Assembly: GCA_036365145.1 (NCBI GenBank)
Contig: JAEOAD010002279.1
Coordinates: 4,149,001-4,213,000, forward strand
DNA: 64,000 bases
Source: Orientallactaga sibirica
Lineage: Eukaryota > Chordata > Mammalia > Rodentia > Dipodidae
Reading direction: 5' to 3'
A program made the translations under genes and the position numbers. The notes below the pieces were generated by a model that saw only the letters and a list, made by a program, of their open reading frames with translations, had not been told where the DNA came from and searched no databases. Below, piece after piece: positions 11,677-23,387 of this stretch (positions within the stretch are counted from its first letter, which is position 1; each line of letters starts with the position of its first letter).

Positions 11677-11780
11677 CCCCCCCCCCCCGAGGTAGCTCAG
11701 GCTGACCTGAAATTGACTATGTAGTCTCAGGCTGGCCTCGAACTCACATTGATCCTCCTACCTCTGCCTCCTGAGTGCTT
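11677..11780 (-). repeat. B1-type SINE, truncated at both ends
   Basis: 'gaggtagctcaggctgacct' to 'gcctcctgagtgctt', with an internal gap after 'gaggtag'. Confidence 0.85.
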
Positions 11781-12368
11781 ATTCTTAACTGACCACCCAC
11801 CACAGCCAGCAGATGCCTTCAGTGTCTCACACAAGGGACACAGAGAAGAGCCAGCGTGTGCGAGGGTTGCGTTCTAGTTGATGACCCTACGCAAGGACTT
11901 TTGCGCCTGTTCTAGCCTGTGCAGCCAGGTTATTTGAGCTGGGCATCCATAAACAACTAGGAATTCTTGGGGTAGGTAAGTGGAAGGAAACGGGATAGGG
12001 AAGTTGGTGAGCAGAGTGTAAAGGCAGTGTCTGTCTCTCTCAGGAGGGAGCCTGACCCCGATGGGAGAACAGCTGGCTCCATTCCCAGGCTGTGATTAGC
12101 ACTGGGTAGATTCAGACAGGGTGCAGCCAGAGAGCCTGGTCTCTTGGCTTCCGTTTCCCTCGGAGGGTGTGGGCATGATGAGGGCGGCAGTCCTCCCACG
12201 TGACCTCAGGGCTCACTTTGCCTCTTGGCCTCCTGTACTCCTGGGGCCTCCTGCCTCACCTGTGGTCAGAGGTCTCCAGGTTGCCAGAGGACCCTTCGGC
12301 AGGGAGAAGTGTGTCATCTGAGATGTAGAGAAAGTGTCTCAGGATGGGCCACTGCCCAGCCATACTCT

Positions 12369-12587
12369 CTTTTTTTTTAATGTTTTTATTTTTATTTATT
12401 TATTTGAAAGAGGGGGCAAATAGGAAGAGAGAATAGGAACGCCAGGGCCTCCAGCCGCTGCAGCAGACAAACTCCAGACGCATGCGCCACCTTGTGCATC
12501 GAGCTTACATGGGACCTGGGGAATCGAACTGTGGTCCTCAGGCTTCACAGACAAATGCCTTAACCGCTAAGCCATTTCCTCAGCCCC
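12369..12587 (-). repeat. Dip-like SINE
   Basis: Complete. 'cagccata' precedes and 'cagccccatac' follows, compatible with a short target duplication. Confidence 0.92.
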
Positions 12588-12599
12588 ATACACCAATAA

Positions 12600-12607
12600 A
12601 GATTTAT

Positions 12608-12667
<60 letters not shown>

Positions 12668-12842
12668 TTATTTGAGACGGTCAGAGGGGCAGGGAGAGCT
12701 CCAGGACCTCCAGCCACTGCAAACGAACTTCAGACACATGCCCCACCATGTGCATCTGGCTTTCCGTGGGTCCTGGAAATTGAACCTGGGTCCTCAGGCT
12801 TCGCAGGCATGCGCCTTAACCGCTAAGCCGTCTCTCCAGCCC
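12600..12842 (-). repeat. Dip-like SINE with (ATCT)n tail
   Basis: Roughly 15 tetranucleotide units (12608-12667) have grown from the tail. Confidence 0.92.
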
Positions 12843-13528
12843 ATGCCCAGCCACTCTCTTCTCAGACCCAGGAGCAGACCCCATGAGCAGTTTTGCAGCC
12901 TGTGGGGAAAGCGGCCCCTCGGGCCAGTGGAGCGGATGGCTCTCTCTCTCCGTAGAACACCAGAACCTGGCTGACCTTTGCCTTGCCAAGCTGGGCCAGG
13001 AGTGGAAGAGGCAGCTCGATCTTAGCAGTCCACAGAGATCCCAGGTTCCGCTCATACATCCAGTCTGCGAAGCTTTGAACCAGGCTTCTGCCAAAGTGGG
13101 AATGACAGCATCGGTTCGGCTCCCAGAAACCCTCCCACCACGCTCATGACCACTGACCTCCCTGGAGCAACCAGTACTTCTCCCCAGACAGCATCCGAAA
13201 CAGTCTCTATAGTTGTCTCAGAGGGAGAGAGAGAGAGCTGAGAGTGGTGTTCAGTAACTAGCACCTCTAGGAGACATGTCCTGTCCACGTCGACTGGTAG
13301 CAAGGGTCCAGTAGCAACAGCAGCCCCCAGGATTTCCCAGTGCCCAGAGCTGGGCTGAGCCTGGTCGAGGAAACAATGTTCTGAGACATATGTGGGCTGG
13401 GGGTGGGTGGTGGTTTAGAAGGGAGGGCTAGTTGTTTGGACAGTGTAAATCAGAGGAGGATCGTAGATTTAGCTAAAGCTTGGAATTTGACCTTGTGGCT
13501 GTGGTGGTTACTCTAAAAAGGCAGGATT

Positions 13529-13709
13529 GCCGGGTATGGTGGCTCACGCTTTAATCCCAGCACTCGGGAGGCAGAGGTAGGAGGATCGCTGTGAGTTCGA
13601 GGTCACCCTGAGACTACGTAGTGAATTCCAGGTCAGCCTGAGCTAGAGTGAAAAACCCTACCTCAAAAAACCAAAATTAAATAAATACATACATAAATTA
13701 AATTAAAAG
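13529..13709 (+). repeat. B1-type SINE with target-site duplication
   Basis: 'aaaaggcaggatt' flanks the copy at about 13516 and 13705. Confidence 0.93.
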
Positions 13710-14051
13710 GCAGGATTTTTTTTTTTTTTTTTGGCAACAATTTTTATCCGACCAAAGACTACTTATTGAGAAAGCATCTTTCTGTGCTGTGCACACCACC
13801 CCTGCCCCGTCCTCAGCAAGACAGCTGGCTGATTGAATAAGGACTTAACAATCAGGTGTGGCCAGTGCTGTGATGAGAGGCACACAGCCAATGAAGGGGA
13901 CAGTGGTGGTCATCACCAGCCTGAGACGGGGAGAGGTTCCTGAGAGGGAGAGGGTCAGCGGTCGTGCAGAGGTGGTTGAGCAAATTCATTGTACGCAAGA
14001 AAAGCCGTTTGTACTGAAGTGTGTAAGTGGTAACAGATTTATTATTTTTTT

Positions 14052-14260
14052 ATAAATAATTTTTTGTTTGTTTATTTATGTGTGTGAGAGAGAAAGAGGC
14101 AGAGAGAGAATGGGCACACCAGGGCCTCCAGCCACTGCATATGAACTCCAGATGCATGTGCCCCATTGTGCATCTGACTTATGTGGGTCCTGGAGAGTCG
14201 AACCAGTATTCTTTGGTTTTGTAGGCAAATGCCTTAACCATGAAGCCATCTCTCCAGCCC
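14052..14260 (-). repeat. Dip-like SINE with target-site duplication
   Basis: 'tataaataattttt' at 14051-14064 and again at 14262-14275. Confidence 0.94.
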
Positions 14261-14280
14261 ATATAAATAATTTTTAAGCC

Positions 14281-14460
14281 ATTTATTTATATTTATTTAT
14301 TTGACAAAGAAAAAGAGGGAGAGAGTGGGCGTGCTAGGGCCTCTAGCCACTGCAAACGCACTCCCAAATACATGTGCGCCCCCTTGTGCATCTGGCTAAC
14401 ATGGGTCTGGGGGAATCGAACCTGAGTCCTTTGGCTTTGCAGGCAAACACCTTAACTGCT
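14281..14460 (-). repeat. Dip-like SINE, head lost
   Basis: The body stops at 'caccttaactgctg'; the last 20 bases of the head are missing. Confidence 0.88.
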
Positions 14461-14875
14461 GCTGTTACCTCAGCAGTAAATAAAAGAGTACAGGCTGGCC
14501 TTCTGGGGTGGGGGGGGCGGGGACAGCGTATCAGTGTCTGTTTCAGAAATCCAGTGTGGGTCAGACTAGTCAGTCAGAGCTTTCAGGTCCCTGCAGCACC
14601 TTTGGTCCTTTAAAGCCAGACTCATCTGCCCTGAAAACCCCCCAGCAATGTATGAATCCGGATATTCCGGACCCATCGGTGGTATTAACAAGGAAACCCT
14701 GTTCTATGCACCTGGCAGACCATAACAGATATCTGTGGACCTCTTCCTGGTGACCATAAGCCATGCCGGGGCATCTGCAGAGACAGAAGCAGGCGGCCAA
14801 CTGGTTTCTGGTGGGCACCTGACCCACCTCCTCATTCCCTCTGCATCACTATGGGAGCAGACCATTCAGTGCCCT

Positions 14876-14886
14876 CTTTTTCTTTT

Positions 14887-14932
<46 letters not shown>

Positions 14933-15145
14933 TTTTTTTTTTTTTAGAGAGAGAGAGATAAAGAGGTCAGGGTCTTTTAGCCACCGTGAACAAACTCCAG
15001 ACGCATGCGCCCCCTTGTGGGCATGCACGGCATTGCATGCTTGCCTCACTTTTGTTCTGGCTATGTGGGACCTGGAGGTTCGAAATAGCGTTCTTGGGCT
15101 TCGTAGGCAGGTGCCTTCACTGCTAAGCCACCATCTCTCCAGCCC
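14876..15145 (-). repeat. Long Dip-like SINE with (CTTT)n tail
   Basis: (CTTT)n at 14876-14930. 'tcagtgccctctttt' before and 'tcagcaccctctttt' after form the target-site duplication. Confidence 0.93.
15007..15020 (-). promoter_or_regulatory. CTCF-like core inside long Dip-like SINE
   Basis: On the minus strand it reads CCACAAGGGGGCGC, 13 of 14 consensus positions (A instead of C/T at position 5). Confidence 0.35.
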
Positions 15146-15884
15146 TCAGCACCCTCTTTTGAAAGGTGGTCTGGGTGGGCTGTGCCCTAAAAGGTCCCTG
15201 AACGGGGGTGTTAGTGCAACTGATTACTGCCAGAACAAAATTTGAAGTGTACAGAATTGCTGCTCAGTTCCTAGAGAAACGAGGTATCAGAACTGTTGCC
15301 TTTCACGCTCAGAAACAGACAGGGCCTGGGCGTGTGCCCACACACATTATGACCCTGTGAGTCCCATCACCAGAGGTGTTGACATCGCCCTCACTTGATA
15401 CCATTTCCTCATGTTATGTTGGCATCCTGAGGATTTGGGGAGTAGGCATGGCTGGGCAACACCACTCTGGTCTAGCTCAGCGCAGCTGACCTCTCCGGAC
15501 CCGTTGCTGGACTCAAAGCAGGGCTGGGCCTCAAGGAACGTGGTCGGCCCCAGGGCAGGGCCTGGGGAAGTTCTTTTTCCAACATGAGACATACTTGTAC
15601 GGACACCAGCAGCATCATGCATGTGTGACAATCTTGGCAGTATGGCCATTGTGGTGGTGGGAGGTGGAAGGGACTGAGCTCTGGAATCTTAACCCTCCGG
15701 GTGGTCCCAGAACCCCCCACCCCACCCCCTTAACACTCTCATTTTATCCATGAGGAACTTAGGGCTCTATAAAGGCCAGAGTGCCTTCTTGGTCCCCTGC
15801 CTGCGCCCGTCAGTGTTCTTCTGGAGTTGAGCTACAGGTGGAGGGCCTTTTATGTCAGTCTGAAGAATTTGGTGGAGAGGAGGA

Positions 15885-16075
15885 AGCGTGTGGACTTTGA
15901 AGTCAGGTCCACCGACTTTGAGTCCTAGACTGCTCCGTCCTGGCCTGCCGCGCAGCCTGGGGCAGGTCAGCGCTCTGAGCATCCGCGTTTTCTCTGTACC
16001 ATGGGGAAGATAATGCCACCAGCTCTGGTACTGTTGAGAGGATCAGAGATAAGTACATAAAAGGCCAGGCGTTAG
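15885..16075 (+). repeat. MIR (ancient tRNA-derived SINE)
   Basis: It runs in MIR order: 'gtggactttgaagtcagg', a degenerate tRNA-like part, 'ggggcaggtcagcgctctgagc', 'ctctgtaccatggggaagat', then 'gttgagaggatcagagataa'. Highly diverged, as expected for a mammal-wide repeat. Confidence 0.85.
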
Positions 16076-16529
16076 AAGGCACCTGTTCAACGCATCAACT
16101 GTTGCTGTCCCCGGGATCCTATAAGCAGAGCGAGGGGAGAGTGCAGAGCTAGAATATGTCCCCTCCAGGGAGTAGAGTCTTAGCCCAGGGGCCTTGGTGT
16201 CCTGGCCATATGGCCGCAGCATGCTTAGTGTCCACCTGGAGGGTGGGGGGGGTGTACGTCTCTCTCTGCCTCTCTCTCTGCCCCTCCTGCTTCGTCGGTG
16301 ACAGTGTCTGGAGGGTGCTAGGGCATTAGCCTTTCCAGAGTGTCCAGGCAAGGTCTCCACTGTCCACATCTTTGGCATTTCTGGTGCCTGTGCAAGAGGC
16401 AGGCTGGCACCTGTACCGACCCCTCCACCCCCACACACACCTGATAGCCCGGCTGTGGCGGGGCTGCTACAGTGGACAGCGGTGACCACGGCAAGTGCCC
16501 AGCTCTTGGGGGTGTCATTTGGTCCAATT

Positions 16530-16790
16530 TCCTTTGCATTGTGACCTACATCATTCTCTATTTGCTAAAAACCCTCTGAGCAGGCAGCAGTAATAAATCA
16601 ATTAATGACTCCGATGAATCGGTTAATGGCTGACAAAATCACACCAAAGCCAACAGCTTGCATCTCTCCAGCAGTACCAAAGGACGCTGGTTGACTCCGG
16701 GTGGGGGACCAAACAGAGACTGTTAGCTAAATTAGCGCAATTAGGAGTGCTTTAAAGGCTTAGGCGGCATCTGCTCAGCTCCGAGCCAGG
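16530..16790. other. Candidate conserved non-coding element
   Basis: A repeat-free block with clustered homeodomain-type cores ('aatcaattaatgac', 'cggttaatgg', 'gctaaattag', 'gcaattagg') in a 1.9 kb stretch lacking rodent SINEs. Function is inferred only from composition. Confidence 0.35.
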
Positions 16791-17103
16791 AAGTTAGGCC
16801 CACTAGAGATGCCTGTGTGAAGCTCGTGGGTGGCTGCTCGCCTGCTCCCTCCTGGCCTGGCAGGAGAGCTTAAGAACCGAACCGCTAGTCCATTCCTCAG
16901 CCAGGGTGGGTTTGCACTCCTTCCTTGCTAAGTGTCTGCTCCCCTGTTTTGGATATCGGGGGAACCCCGGTGATCTTTCTAGATGACTGGGAACGTGACT
17001 CTGTCCCACTAAACTGGATGCCAGCCGAGGAGATGTGAGCTCTCGTCCTTGAAAAAGACTTTGCCTTTAATGATTTCTTTTAAACTTAAAAAAAAAAGTT
17101 TCT

Positions 17104-17230
17104 GAGCTGGGCGCTGGGCACTGTGGCTCATGCCTTTAATTCTGGCACTCGGGAGGAAGAGGTAGGAGGATTGCCATGTGTTCGAGCTAGAGTGAAACTC
17201 TACTTTGAAAAACAAAACAAAACAAAAAAA
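17104..17230 (+). repeat. B1-type SINE, internally deleted
   Basis: 'gtgttcgagctagagtgaaa' shows loss of the middle of the 3' half. Confidence 0.85.
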
Positions 17231-17236
17231 TGTTTC

Positions 17237-17430
17237 TGGGCTAGAGAATTGATTTAGCTGTTAAGGCACTTGCCTGAGAAGTCTAAGGACCCAGGTTTGA
17301 TTCCCCAGTACCTACGTAAGCCAGATGCACAAGGTGGCGCAGATGTCTGGAATTCGTTTGCAGTGGCTGGGGGCCCTGGTGTGCCCATTTCCTCCCTCCC
17401 TCTCTCAAATAAATAAATAATTTTTTAAGA
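17237..17430 (+). repeat. Dip-like SINE
   Basis: Mutated head ('gggctagagaattgatttag') and a short C/T stretch. Confidence 0.9.
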
Positions 17431-17438
17431 GTTTTTAA

Positions 17439-17655
17439 GGCTGGAGATATGGCTCAGCAGTTAAGGCACTTGCCTATGAAACCTAAGGACCCAGGTTCAA
17501 TTCCCCAGAGTCCACATAAAGCATAAGGTGGCACATGTGTCTGGAGGTTTTTTTTTTTACAGTGGTTGGAGGCCCTGGCACAACCATATTTATTCATTTT
17601 CTCTCTCTCTTTCTCTGTGCATCTTTCTCTCAAGTAGATGAATAAATCAATCCAT
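17439..17655 (+). repeat. Dip-like SINE
   Basis: Second copy in a row, with a T run replacing part of 'gtttgcagtgg'. Confidence 0.9.
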
Positions 17656-17710
17656 ATATATATATATATATATATATTATTATTTTATTATTATTATTAT
17701 TATTATTATT
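17656..17710. repeat. (TA)n then (TTA)n microsatellites
   Basis: Pure TA to 17677, then TTA units up to the next SINE tail. Confidence 0.9.
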
Positions 17711-17865
17711 TTTTTTTTTGGTTTTTCGAGGTAGGGTCTCACTCTGGCCCAGGCTGACCTGGAATTAACTATGTAGTCTCAGGGTGGCCTCGAACTCTCA
17801 GCGATCCTCCTACCTCTGCCTCCCGAGTGCTGGGATTAAAGACATGCACCACCACGCCCGGCTTT
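17711..17865 (-). repeat. B1-type SINE
   Basis: Close to family consensus, ending 'ccaccacgcccggctttt'. Confidence 0.94.
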
Positions 17866-18165
17866 TCATAAATATATTTTTTAATTTAAAAAAATTTCTA
17901 GAAGCAGGGTGGCTTTCTGTTCACTGCACATCTCGGTCCTGGCATTGGAACTGAGTGTGTGCGGATCCACACCAGGGAATTTCCCACTTTGCAAACGGCG
18001 GCCGCCAATGTTCTTGTTCAGGAGTTGTGGTCACTGGCCTACTGTGGCTTGTTTGTGATTGTACATAGCTCCTTAAGACAGTCAGTGGACTGCACGTGTG
18101 CATACATGTATGTGTGCCTATGTGTTTTGCTAGCGGCATGAATTAAGGCCAGAAGCCCAGCTCTC

Positions 18166-18312
18166 TCTTTTTTTTTCAAGGTAGGGTTTCACTCTAGTCC
18201 AGGCTGACCTGGAATTCACTATGTAGTCTCAGGGTGGCCTTGAACTCATGGCAATTCTCGTATCTCTGCCTCCCAAGTGCTGGGATTGAAGGCCTGCACC
18301 ACCACGCCCGGC
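18166..18312 (-). repeat. B1-type SINE
   Basis: Antisense. 'cagctctctttttt' before and 'cagctctcttta' after form the target-site duplication. Confidence 0.94.
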
Positions 18313-18328
18313 ACAGCTCTCTTTAAAA

Positions 18329-18585
18329 AGAAATTCTTGAGCTGGAGAGATGGCTTGGCGGTTAAGGTGCCTGCCTGTGAAGCCTAAGAACGCCTGTTCG
18401 ATTCTCCAGGTCCCACGTTTAGCCATACGCAAAGTGATGCAGGGTGCACTGCTGCACTTGGCCACAAGGGGGCGCATGTGTCTGGAGTTTGTTCACAGCA
18501 GCTGAGGCCACTGGTGTGCCCATTCTCTCTCTGTCTCTTTGTCTCTTTCTCTCTCTCTGTGTCTCTCTCAAATTAAAAATAAAAG
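18329..18585 (+). repeat. Long Dip-like SINE with target-site duplication
   Basis: 'aaagaaattctt' flanks both ends. The extra segment 'tgcagggtgcactgctgcac' precedes the CTCF-like core. Confidence 0.94.
18462..18475 (+). promoter_or_regulatory. CTCF-like core inside long Dip-like SINE
   Basis: CCACAAGGGGGCGC on the plus strand preceded by TTGG, so the flank also fits the extended CTCF motif. It has one core mismatch. Confidence 0.4.
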
Positions 18586-18929
18586 AAAGAAATTCTTCGT
18601 TGTCAGATAGTGTGCGGTTGATCCACTCCAGTGAGGGACACCATTCACCCTGAGTCGCCCTAGCTTTGCATGCTCAGGCCCAGGATCCCAGCTCCACATG
18701 GTCTAGCCCAACTGAAGAGTTGTCTGTTCACGGAGGAGGGCCTCCTGGCAAGGATCCAAGGCACAACTAAGGCATTAGACTCCACCTCTTACCAGGGCGG
18801 TGCCCGTTGGTCCGGTTCTCAGAAGAGCCTTATACTTCCTGAGATGGGTGGGCTGGATCCATGGCATGGTAGCCTCTTCTTCCGAAACCAACGAAGCCAG
18901 TTCTTTTGAAAACACTCTGACTGGCTGCC

Positions 18930-19128
18930 TTTTTTTTTTTCCATTTTATTATTGTTATTATTCATATTTTTAAAATATTTATTCGAGAGAGAGAGAGAGA
19001 AAGGGCAAGCAAAGTCCAGACGCATGTGCCACCTCGTGTATCTGGCTTACATGAGTCCTGGGGAACCGAACCTGGGTCCTTTGGCTTTGCAGACAAGCGC
19101 CTTCACCGCTAAGCCGTCGCTCCAGCCC
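18930..19128 (-). repeat. Dip-like SINE
   Basis: The middle segment with 'ccagccactgcaaac' is deleted. 'cattttattattg' and 'cattttatgattattg' flank it. Confidence 0.9.
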
Positions 19129-19261
19129 TCATTTTATGATTATTGCTAGTAGTACTTCCTGAGGTGGCCACTGAGAAGAGAGAGAGGTCCACTTGTTCAG
19201 AACAGAAGCCTGGTCCTCCCTGCATGCTGATCCCCTCCTCTCCGGCCACTCTGTTGGGATC

Positions 19262-19360
19262 ATAAAAAGTGAGCCTGTCTCAGACTGAGGCAGGAGGATT
19301 GCCTGAGCACAGGAGTTCAAGGCCAACCTGGGCATCATAGTGAAACCTTGTTTTACAAAA
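19262..19360 (+). repeat. Old B1-type SINE, 5'-truncated
   Basis: 'gactgaggcaggaggattgc' to 'gtgaaaccttgttttac', much diverged from the young copies. Confidence 0.75.
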
Positions 19361-19521
19361 AAGTTTTTTTTTTTTGTGGTTTTGCAAGGTAGGGTCTCAC
19401 TCTGGTCCAGGCTGACCTGGAATTAACTATGTAGTCTCAGGGTGACCTCGAACTCTCGGCGATCCTCCTACCTCTGCCTCCCAAGTGCTGGGATTAAAGG
19501 CGTGCGCCACCACGCCCAGCT
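19361..19521 (-). repeat. B1-type SINE with target-site duplication
   Basis: 'acaaaaaagttttt' at 19355-19368 and 19522-19535; it landed in the tail of the old B1. Confidence 0.94.
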
Positions 19522-19760
19522 ACAAAAAAGTTTTTAAGCCCCCAGGAAACTAGGTGAGCCTGACAGTGATAAGCTGCCGCTGGCTGAGCACCTCCCTTAC
19601 TCACCCAGAGACCTTATCTGACATTCCCAATAGGGGCTTTGCCTCCTGTACATGTGACTGTGAGGGGCTCAGAAAGGTGAAGTGAGGTACCCCGGTACCC
19701 CCGCTTCTAGTGCCTGTAAGGGGCTGGACCTTGAACCCAGAACTCTCTGTATGCGTCTGT

Positions 19761-20084
19761 TGCAGCCTGATTCGCATTGCTGGTAGAAATCACCCAAGAG
19801 CAGCTTGTGGGGGAAAAATAGAGGTTTATTTTGGCCTGCAGGCTCGAGGGGGAAGCTCCATGATGGCAGGGAAAACAATGGTATGAGCAGACGGTAGACA
19901 TCACCCCCTTGGCCAACAGGAGAGTGTGCCAAACACTGGCAAGGGGAAGCTGCTATAATACCCATAAGCCCGCCCCCAACAATATACCACCTCCGAGAGG
20001 TGTTAATTTCCAATTGCCATCAGCTGGGGAGACTAGTATTCAGAACACTTAAGTTTATGGGGGACCCCTGAATCAAACCAGCAC
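19761..20084 (-). repeat. Unclassified interspersed repeat (LTR- or DNA-transposon-like)
   Basis: A rodent-style dispersed sequence with 'aataaacctctatttttccc' and 'caagctgctcttgggtgatt' on the minus strand, including AATAAA (19825-19830 complement). Its two outer ends are weakly similar when one is reverse-complemented (both carry a TGATTC-type block), hinting at imperfect terminal inverted repeats. I cannot name the family. Confidence 0.45.
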
Positions 20085-20544
20085 AGCGTCTATCCCCAGA
20101 CTAGGGCCATAGAATCTAAGACACTTCAGGAGCTGGGACCGTGGTGGTTTTTTAGCAGATCGGGGTAGACGCAGGGTTCTGCCCGTTCGTTCTCAGCCAC
20201 GTGACCTTGAGCAGACCCCTTTGCTCTTAGAGCGTCCTTTCTCGCAGTCGTGGCAGGTGGCTGGGCACCTGGAGGAGAGAAGTTGAGGGGAGCGGATCAG
20301 AAGTGACAGGCGTAGGTATGATGAAGTTTTCTGAGACCGGGTAGGCTGCTGTCCTCTTTGCTAGGAGAGAGAACCCGCACCTACCCCCCACCCATGGAGG
20401 AGTGGGCACTGAGGGGCTGGAACACTGCAAGGATTGTGCCCTAAAGGAGGCAGCCAGGAGCCCTGGGCTGGTAGGTTAGGGTTAATACGGCCTCGGTGAT
20501 CTCTCGCTTCTGCATCTTCGGAGTCTTACTGTCCTGTAAGCCCC

Positions 20545-20765
20545 CCCCTTCCGGCTTGAGTGCCACCTCTTGCACAAAGCCTCCCTGATCCACCTCTAAT
20601 CCCTGTCTCAGCGCCTGCCTGGGAGCACTTTCTCATGTCCCTCACTTCCCTGTCACCGCAAGTCACTTACATCCTCCAGATCTTTAGGGCAACACCGTGC
20701 CCTGTCAACTCCTGGCCCGGCAGATACAGTGCTGGTCACCAGAGCAAGTGTTTGCTGAATGCTTC
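20545..20765 (+). repeat. L2 (ancient LINE) 3' end
   Basis: 'ttgcacaaagcctccctgat' to 'caagtgtttgctgaatgctt', with 'gggagcactttctcatg' between, follows the order of the L2 3' untranslated region ('gcctcccTGAcc ... gtttgttgaatga'). Confidence 0.7.
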
Positions 20766-20850
20766 TGACTCGTGTAAGCTCTGCGGCTATTTTACAACCT
20801 CTTTTCTCCTTTTCTTCCCAGGTCATTTGCCAGTTAGGGTTGCATGATCT

Positions 20851-21065
20851 CTTTTTTTTTTATTTTAATTTTTATTTACTTATTTATTTATTAGAGAGGG
20901 AGAGAGAGAGGGAATGGGCACGCCAGGGCCTCTAGCCACTGCAAAAGAACTCCAGATGCGTACACCACCATGTGCATATGGCTTACGTGGGACCTGGAAA
21001 ATTGAACTGGGGTCTTTAGGCTTCGCAGGCATGCGCCTTAAGCACTAAGCCATCTCTCCAGCCCG
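20851..21065 (-). repeat. Dip-like SINE
   Basis: Complete. 'tgcatgatctct' before and 'tgcatgatcttt' after mark the insertion site. Confidence 0.93.
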
Positions 21066-21385
21066 AGTGCATGATCTTTAGTGGGACCTCGCTTTCTTTG
21101 ACATACGAGTTCATATTCATCCCCCCCACCCCACCGGCCAGGCCTCTTGGTAAAGGCCAGCTCACTGAAGTTCTTGGCAGAAGGAACCGAGTTAGAAGGT
21201 CAACCTCCTGGGGGTGGGGGGAATGTACAGAAGACACAGGTGTGACCTCAGCTACAGAATGAATTGTGATCATTGGATGGTTTAATGATCTGTCTGCTGG
21301 TTTTCTTGTCCCGAGCCAAAAAGTACCCAGCTTTCCTTAGGAATTGCAAGTGTTGCTGGCAGGCCTGGGGTTTGCGTTTCTTTTT

Positions 21386-21860
21386 TTCAACTTAAAAAAA
21401 TTTTTTTATTGACAACTTCCTTAATTGTAGACAATAGCCCATGGTACTTCCCTCCTCCTCCCCACTTTCCCCTTTGAAACTTCACTCTCCATCATATTCC
21501 TTCCCCCTCTCAAGCAGTCTCTCTTTTCAGTTTGATGTCATCTTTTCCTCCTATTACGATGGTCGTGTGTAGGTAGTGTCAGGCACTGCGAGGTCATGGA
21601 TATCCAGGCCATTTTGTGTCTGGAGGAGCACGTTGTAAGGAGTCCTACCCTTCCTTTGGCTCTTGCATTCTTTCTGCCCCTCTTCCACAATGGACCCTGA
21701 GCCTTGGAAGGTGTGATAGAGATGTTTCAGTGCTGAGCACTCCTCCGTCCTGGCGTTTGGGTTTCTTGAATCTCAGGTTGAGAGTGGAGAGACTCTCAAG
21801 TGAGGGCCACCATTTAGCGACATCACTTAAGGTCACCCTGACTCCGTTTCCTTAAACCGG
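21386..21860 (-). mobile_element. LINE-1 3' end, 5'-truncated, antisense
   Basis: On the minus strand it ends in 'gttgtcaataaaaaaatt', preceded by a G-rich purine tract typical of rodent L1 3' untranslated regions ('gagagggggaaggaatatga', 'gggaaagtggggaggagg'). No ORF2 sequence is seen, so only a few hundred bases were inserted. The class is inferred from layout; the upstream limit is approximate. Confidence 0.55.
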
Positions 21861-22433
21861 AAATTACAGCTTCTTCTTCAGGGTTGGAGCCTAACTCTTT
21901 CCCTCCGCTCTCGGCTGAGAGCTCAAGGAGGGCCATGTGGCTAAGTAAGGACTGAGGCATTGAGACCCACACATCACAGAGGAGCAGCTTGAATAAGGAA
22001 TTCAGTGTTCCTCTCTAATCCCACCACTGGACGTGGAAACCGAGTCCCCATATGACAAGGGACCTGAGCCCATTTGCAAGGCCTGACTTCCAGAACCAGT
22101 GTCCTTTCTGGCCTGCTGTGGTGGAGGCGGCCCGTCCTGAGCACCTACGCAGCCCAGCATGCCATAGGCCTGGGCATTTGCACTTCACGTTCTTAGAGAA
22201 AACTCACTTGAGACAACTTTGCTGACTGACTGCCCTAATGGAACTCTAACTCAGAGCTGGCAAACCACAGGGAGAGGCTGATTCCTGGCAATCCTGAAAG
22301 GCCACCCCCCCCACCCCCAGTCAGGTTCGGGCAGGTCTTTGAGTGAGCCTTGGAGCTAGTCATCCAGTCCCACTATGGAGACAAATACCCAAATAACAGA
22401 AGACATGAATGTTTCACATAATTAAGTACAAGT

Positions 22434-22570
22434 GGGGCTGGAAAGATGGCTTAGTAGCTAAGGTGCTTGCTTGCAAAGCCTGAGGACCCAGGTTCAATTC
22501 CCCAGTACCCACGTAAGCCAGATGCACAAGTCATGAGTCTGTAGTTCATTTGTAGTGGCTAGTTGCTCTG

Positions 22571-22601
<31 letters not shown>

Positions 22602-22666
22602 CTCTCCATATATATATATATTTAAAATCACTCAAATCAATAAATAAAATATACTAAAAAAAAAAA
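22434..22666 (+). repeat. Dip-like SINE with (CA)n and (TA)n tail
   Basis: CA units at about 22570-22598 and TA units at 22608-22620 replace the usual (TC)n. Confidence 0.92.
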
Positions 22667-23237
22667 GTGTCCAGTATAAACCATTTCAAAGTATAGTGAC
22701 CAAAAGGTCAGTCAAAATACCAAACAGACAACAGTCAAGTTAGCAGTGGCTCAGATCTGCTAGAAAACTGGGTGATTAAGGATGCCTCTAGGAAGGATGA
22801 AAGAGCTTAGAAAATACAGGTGGATGTTTACCCTAGCCCCTTAAATTATTTTGCTCCTGCTGCAGAGACGTGAACTGTTGGCTGTCAATCACAAGAAGTT
22901 GCGTTTTCACACAAGCTCTGATAGCAAAGAAACAGAAGAAGACAGCTAATGTGTCGCGCCCCCCCTTGGGAGGTGGGAGGCTGCAGAAGCTGATGTGGCC
23001 CTGTGATGTTTCCTATGGGCAAAACCTCTTTGATTATAGGGGCTGTTTTTCTGTAGGCACATCTATTCGTTTGTTTAATGGGGTGTGTTACAGCGTGTGT
23101 GTGTACGTGTGTGTGCGAACCCAGTGCACACTCATGCAGAGGTCAGAGTAGAACGCTGAGTGTCCTCCATTGCTCTTCCACTGTTTCCTCGGAATAACCT
23201 CTTACTGAACTTGGAGCTGTTGTTCCAGTCTTGGTGT

Positions 23238-23375
23238 GTGTGGGGGGGTGTCTCACTCCAGCCAGGGCTGACCTGGAATTCACTATGTAGTCTCAGGGTG
23301 GCCTCGAACTCGCGATCCTCCTACTTCTGCCTCCCCAGTGCTGGGATTAAAAGGCATGTGCCACCACACCTGACC
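23238..23375 (-). repeat. B1-type SINE
   Basis: Antisense with a G run before 'tgtctcactccagcc'. Confidence 0.9.
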
Positions 23376-23387
23376 TTCGCCCCCAGC

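Noticed and set aside
12482..12974. Open frames with poly-Tyr/Leu/Ser-Ile repeats
   Set aside because: Produced by the (ATCT)n tail of a SINE.
20150..20230. 'ccacgtgaccttgagcagac' as another MIR
   Set aside because: Only about 35 bases fit; too little for a call.
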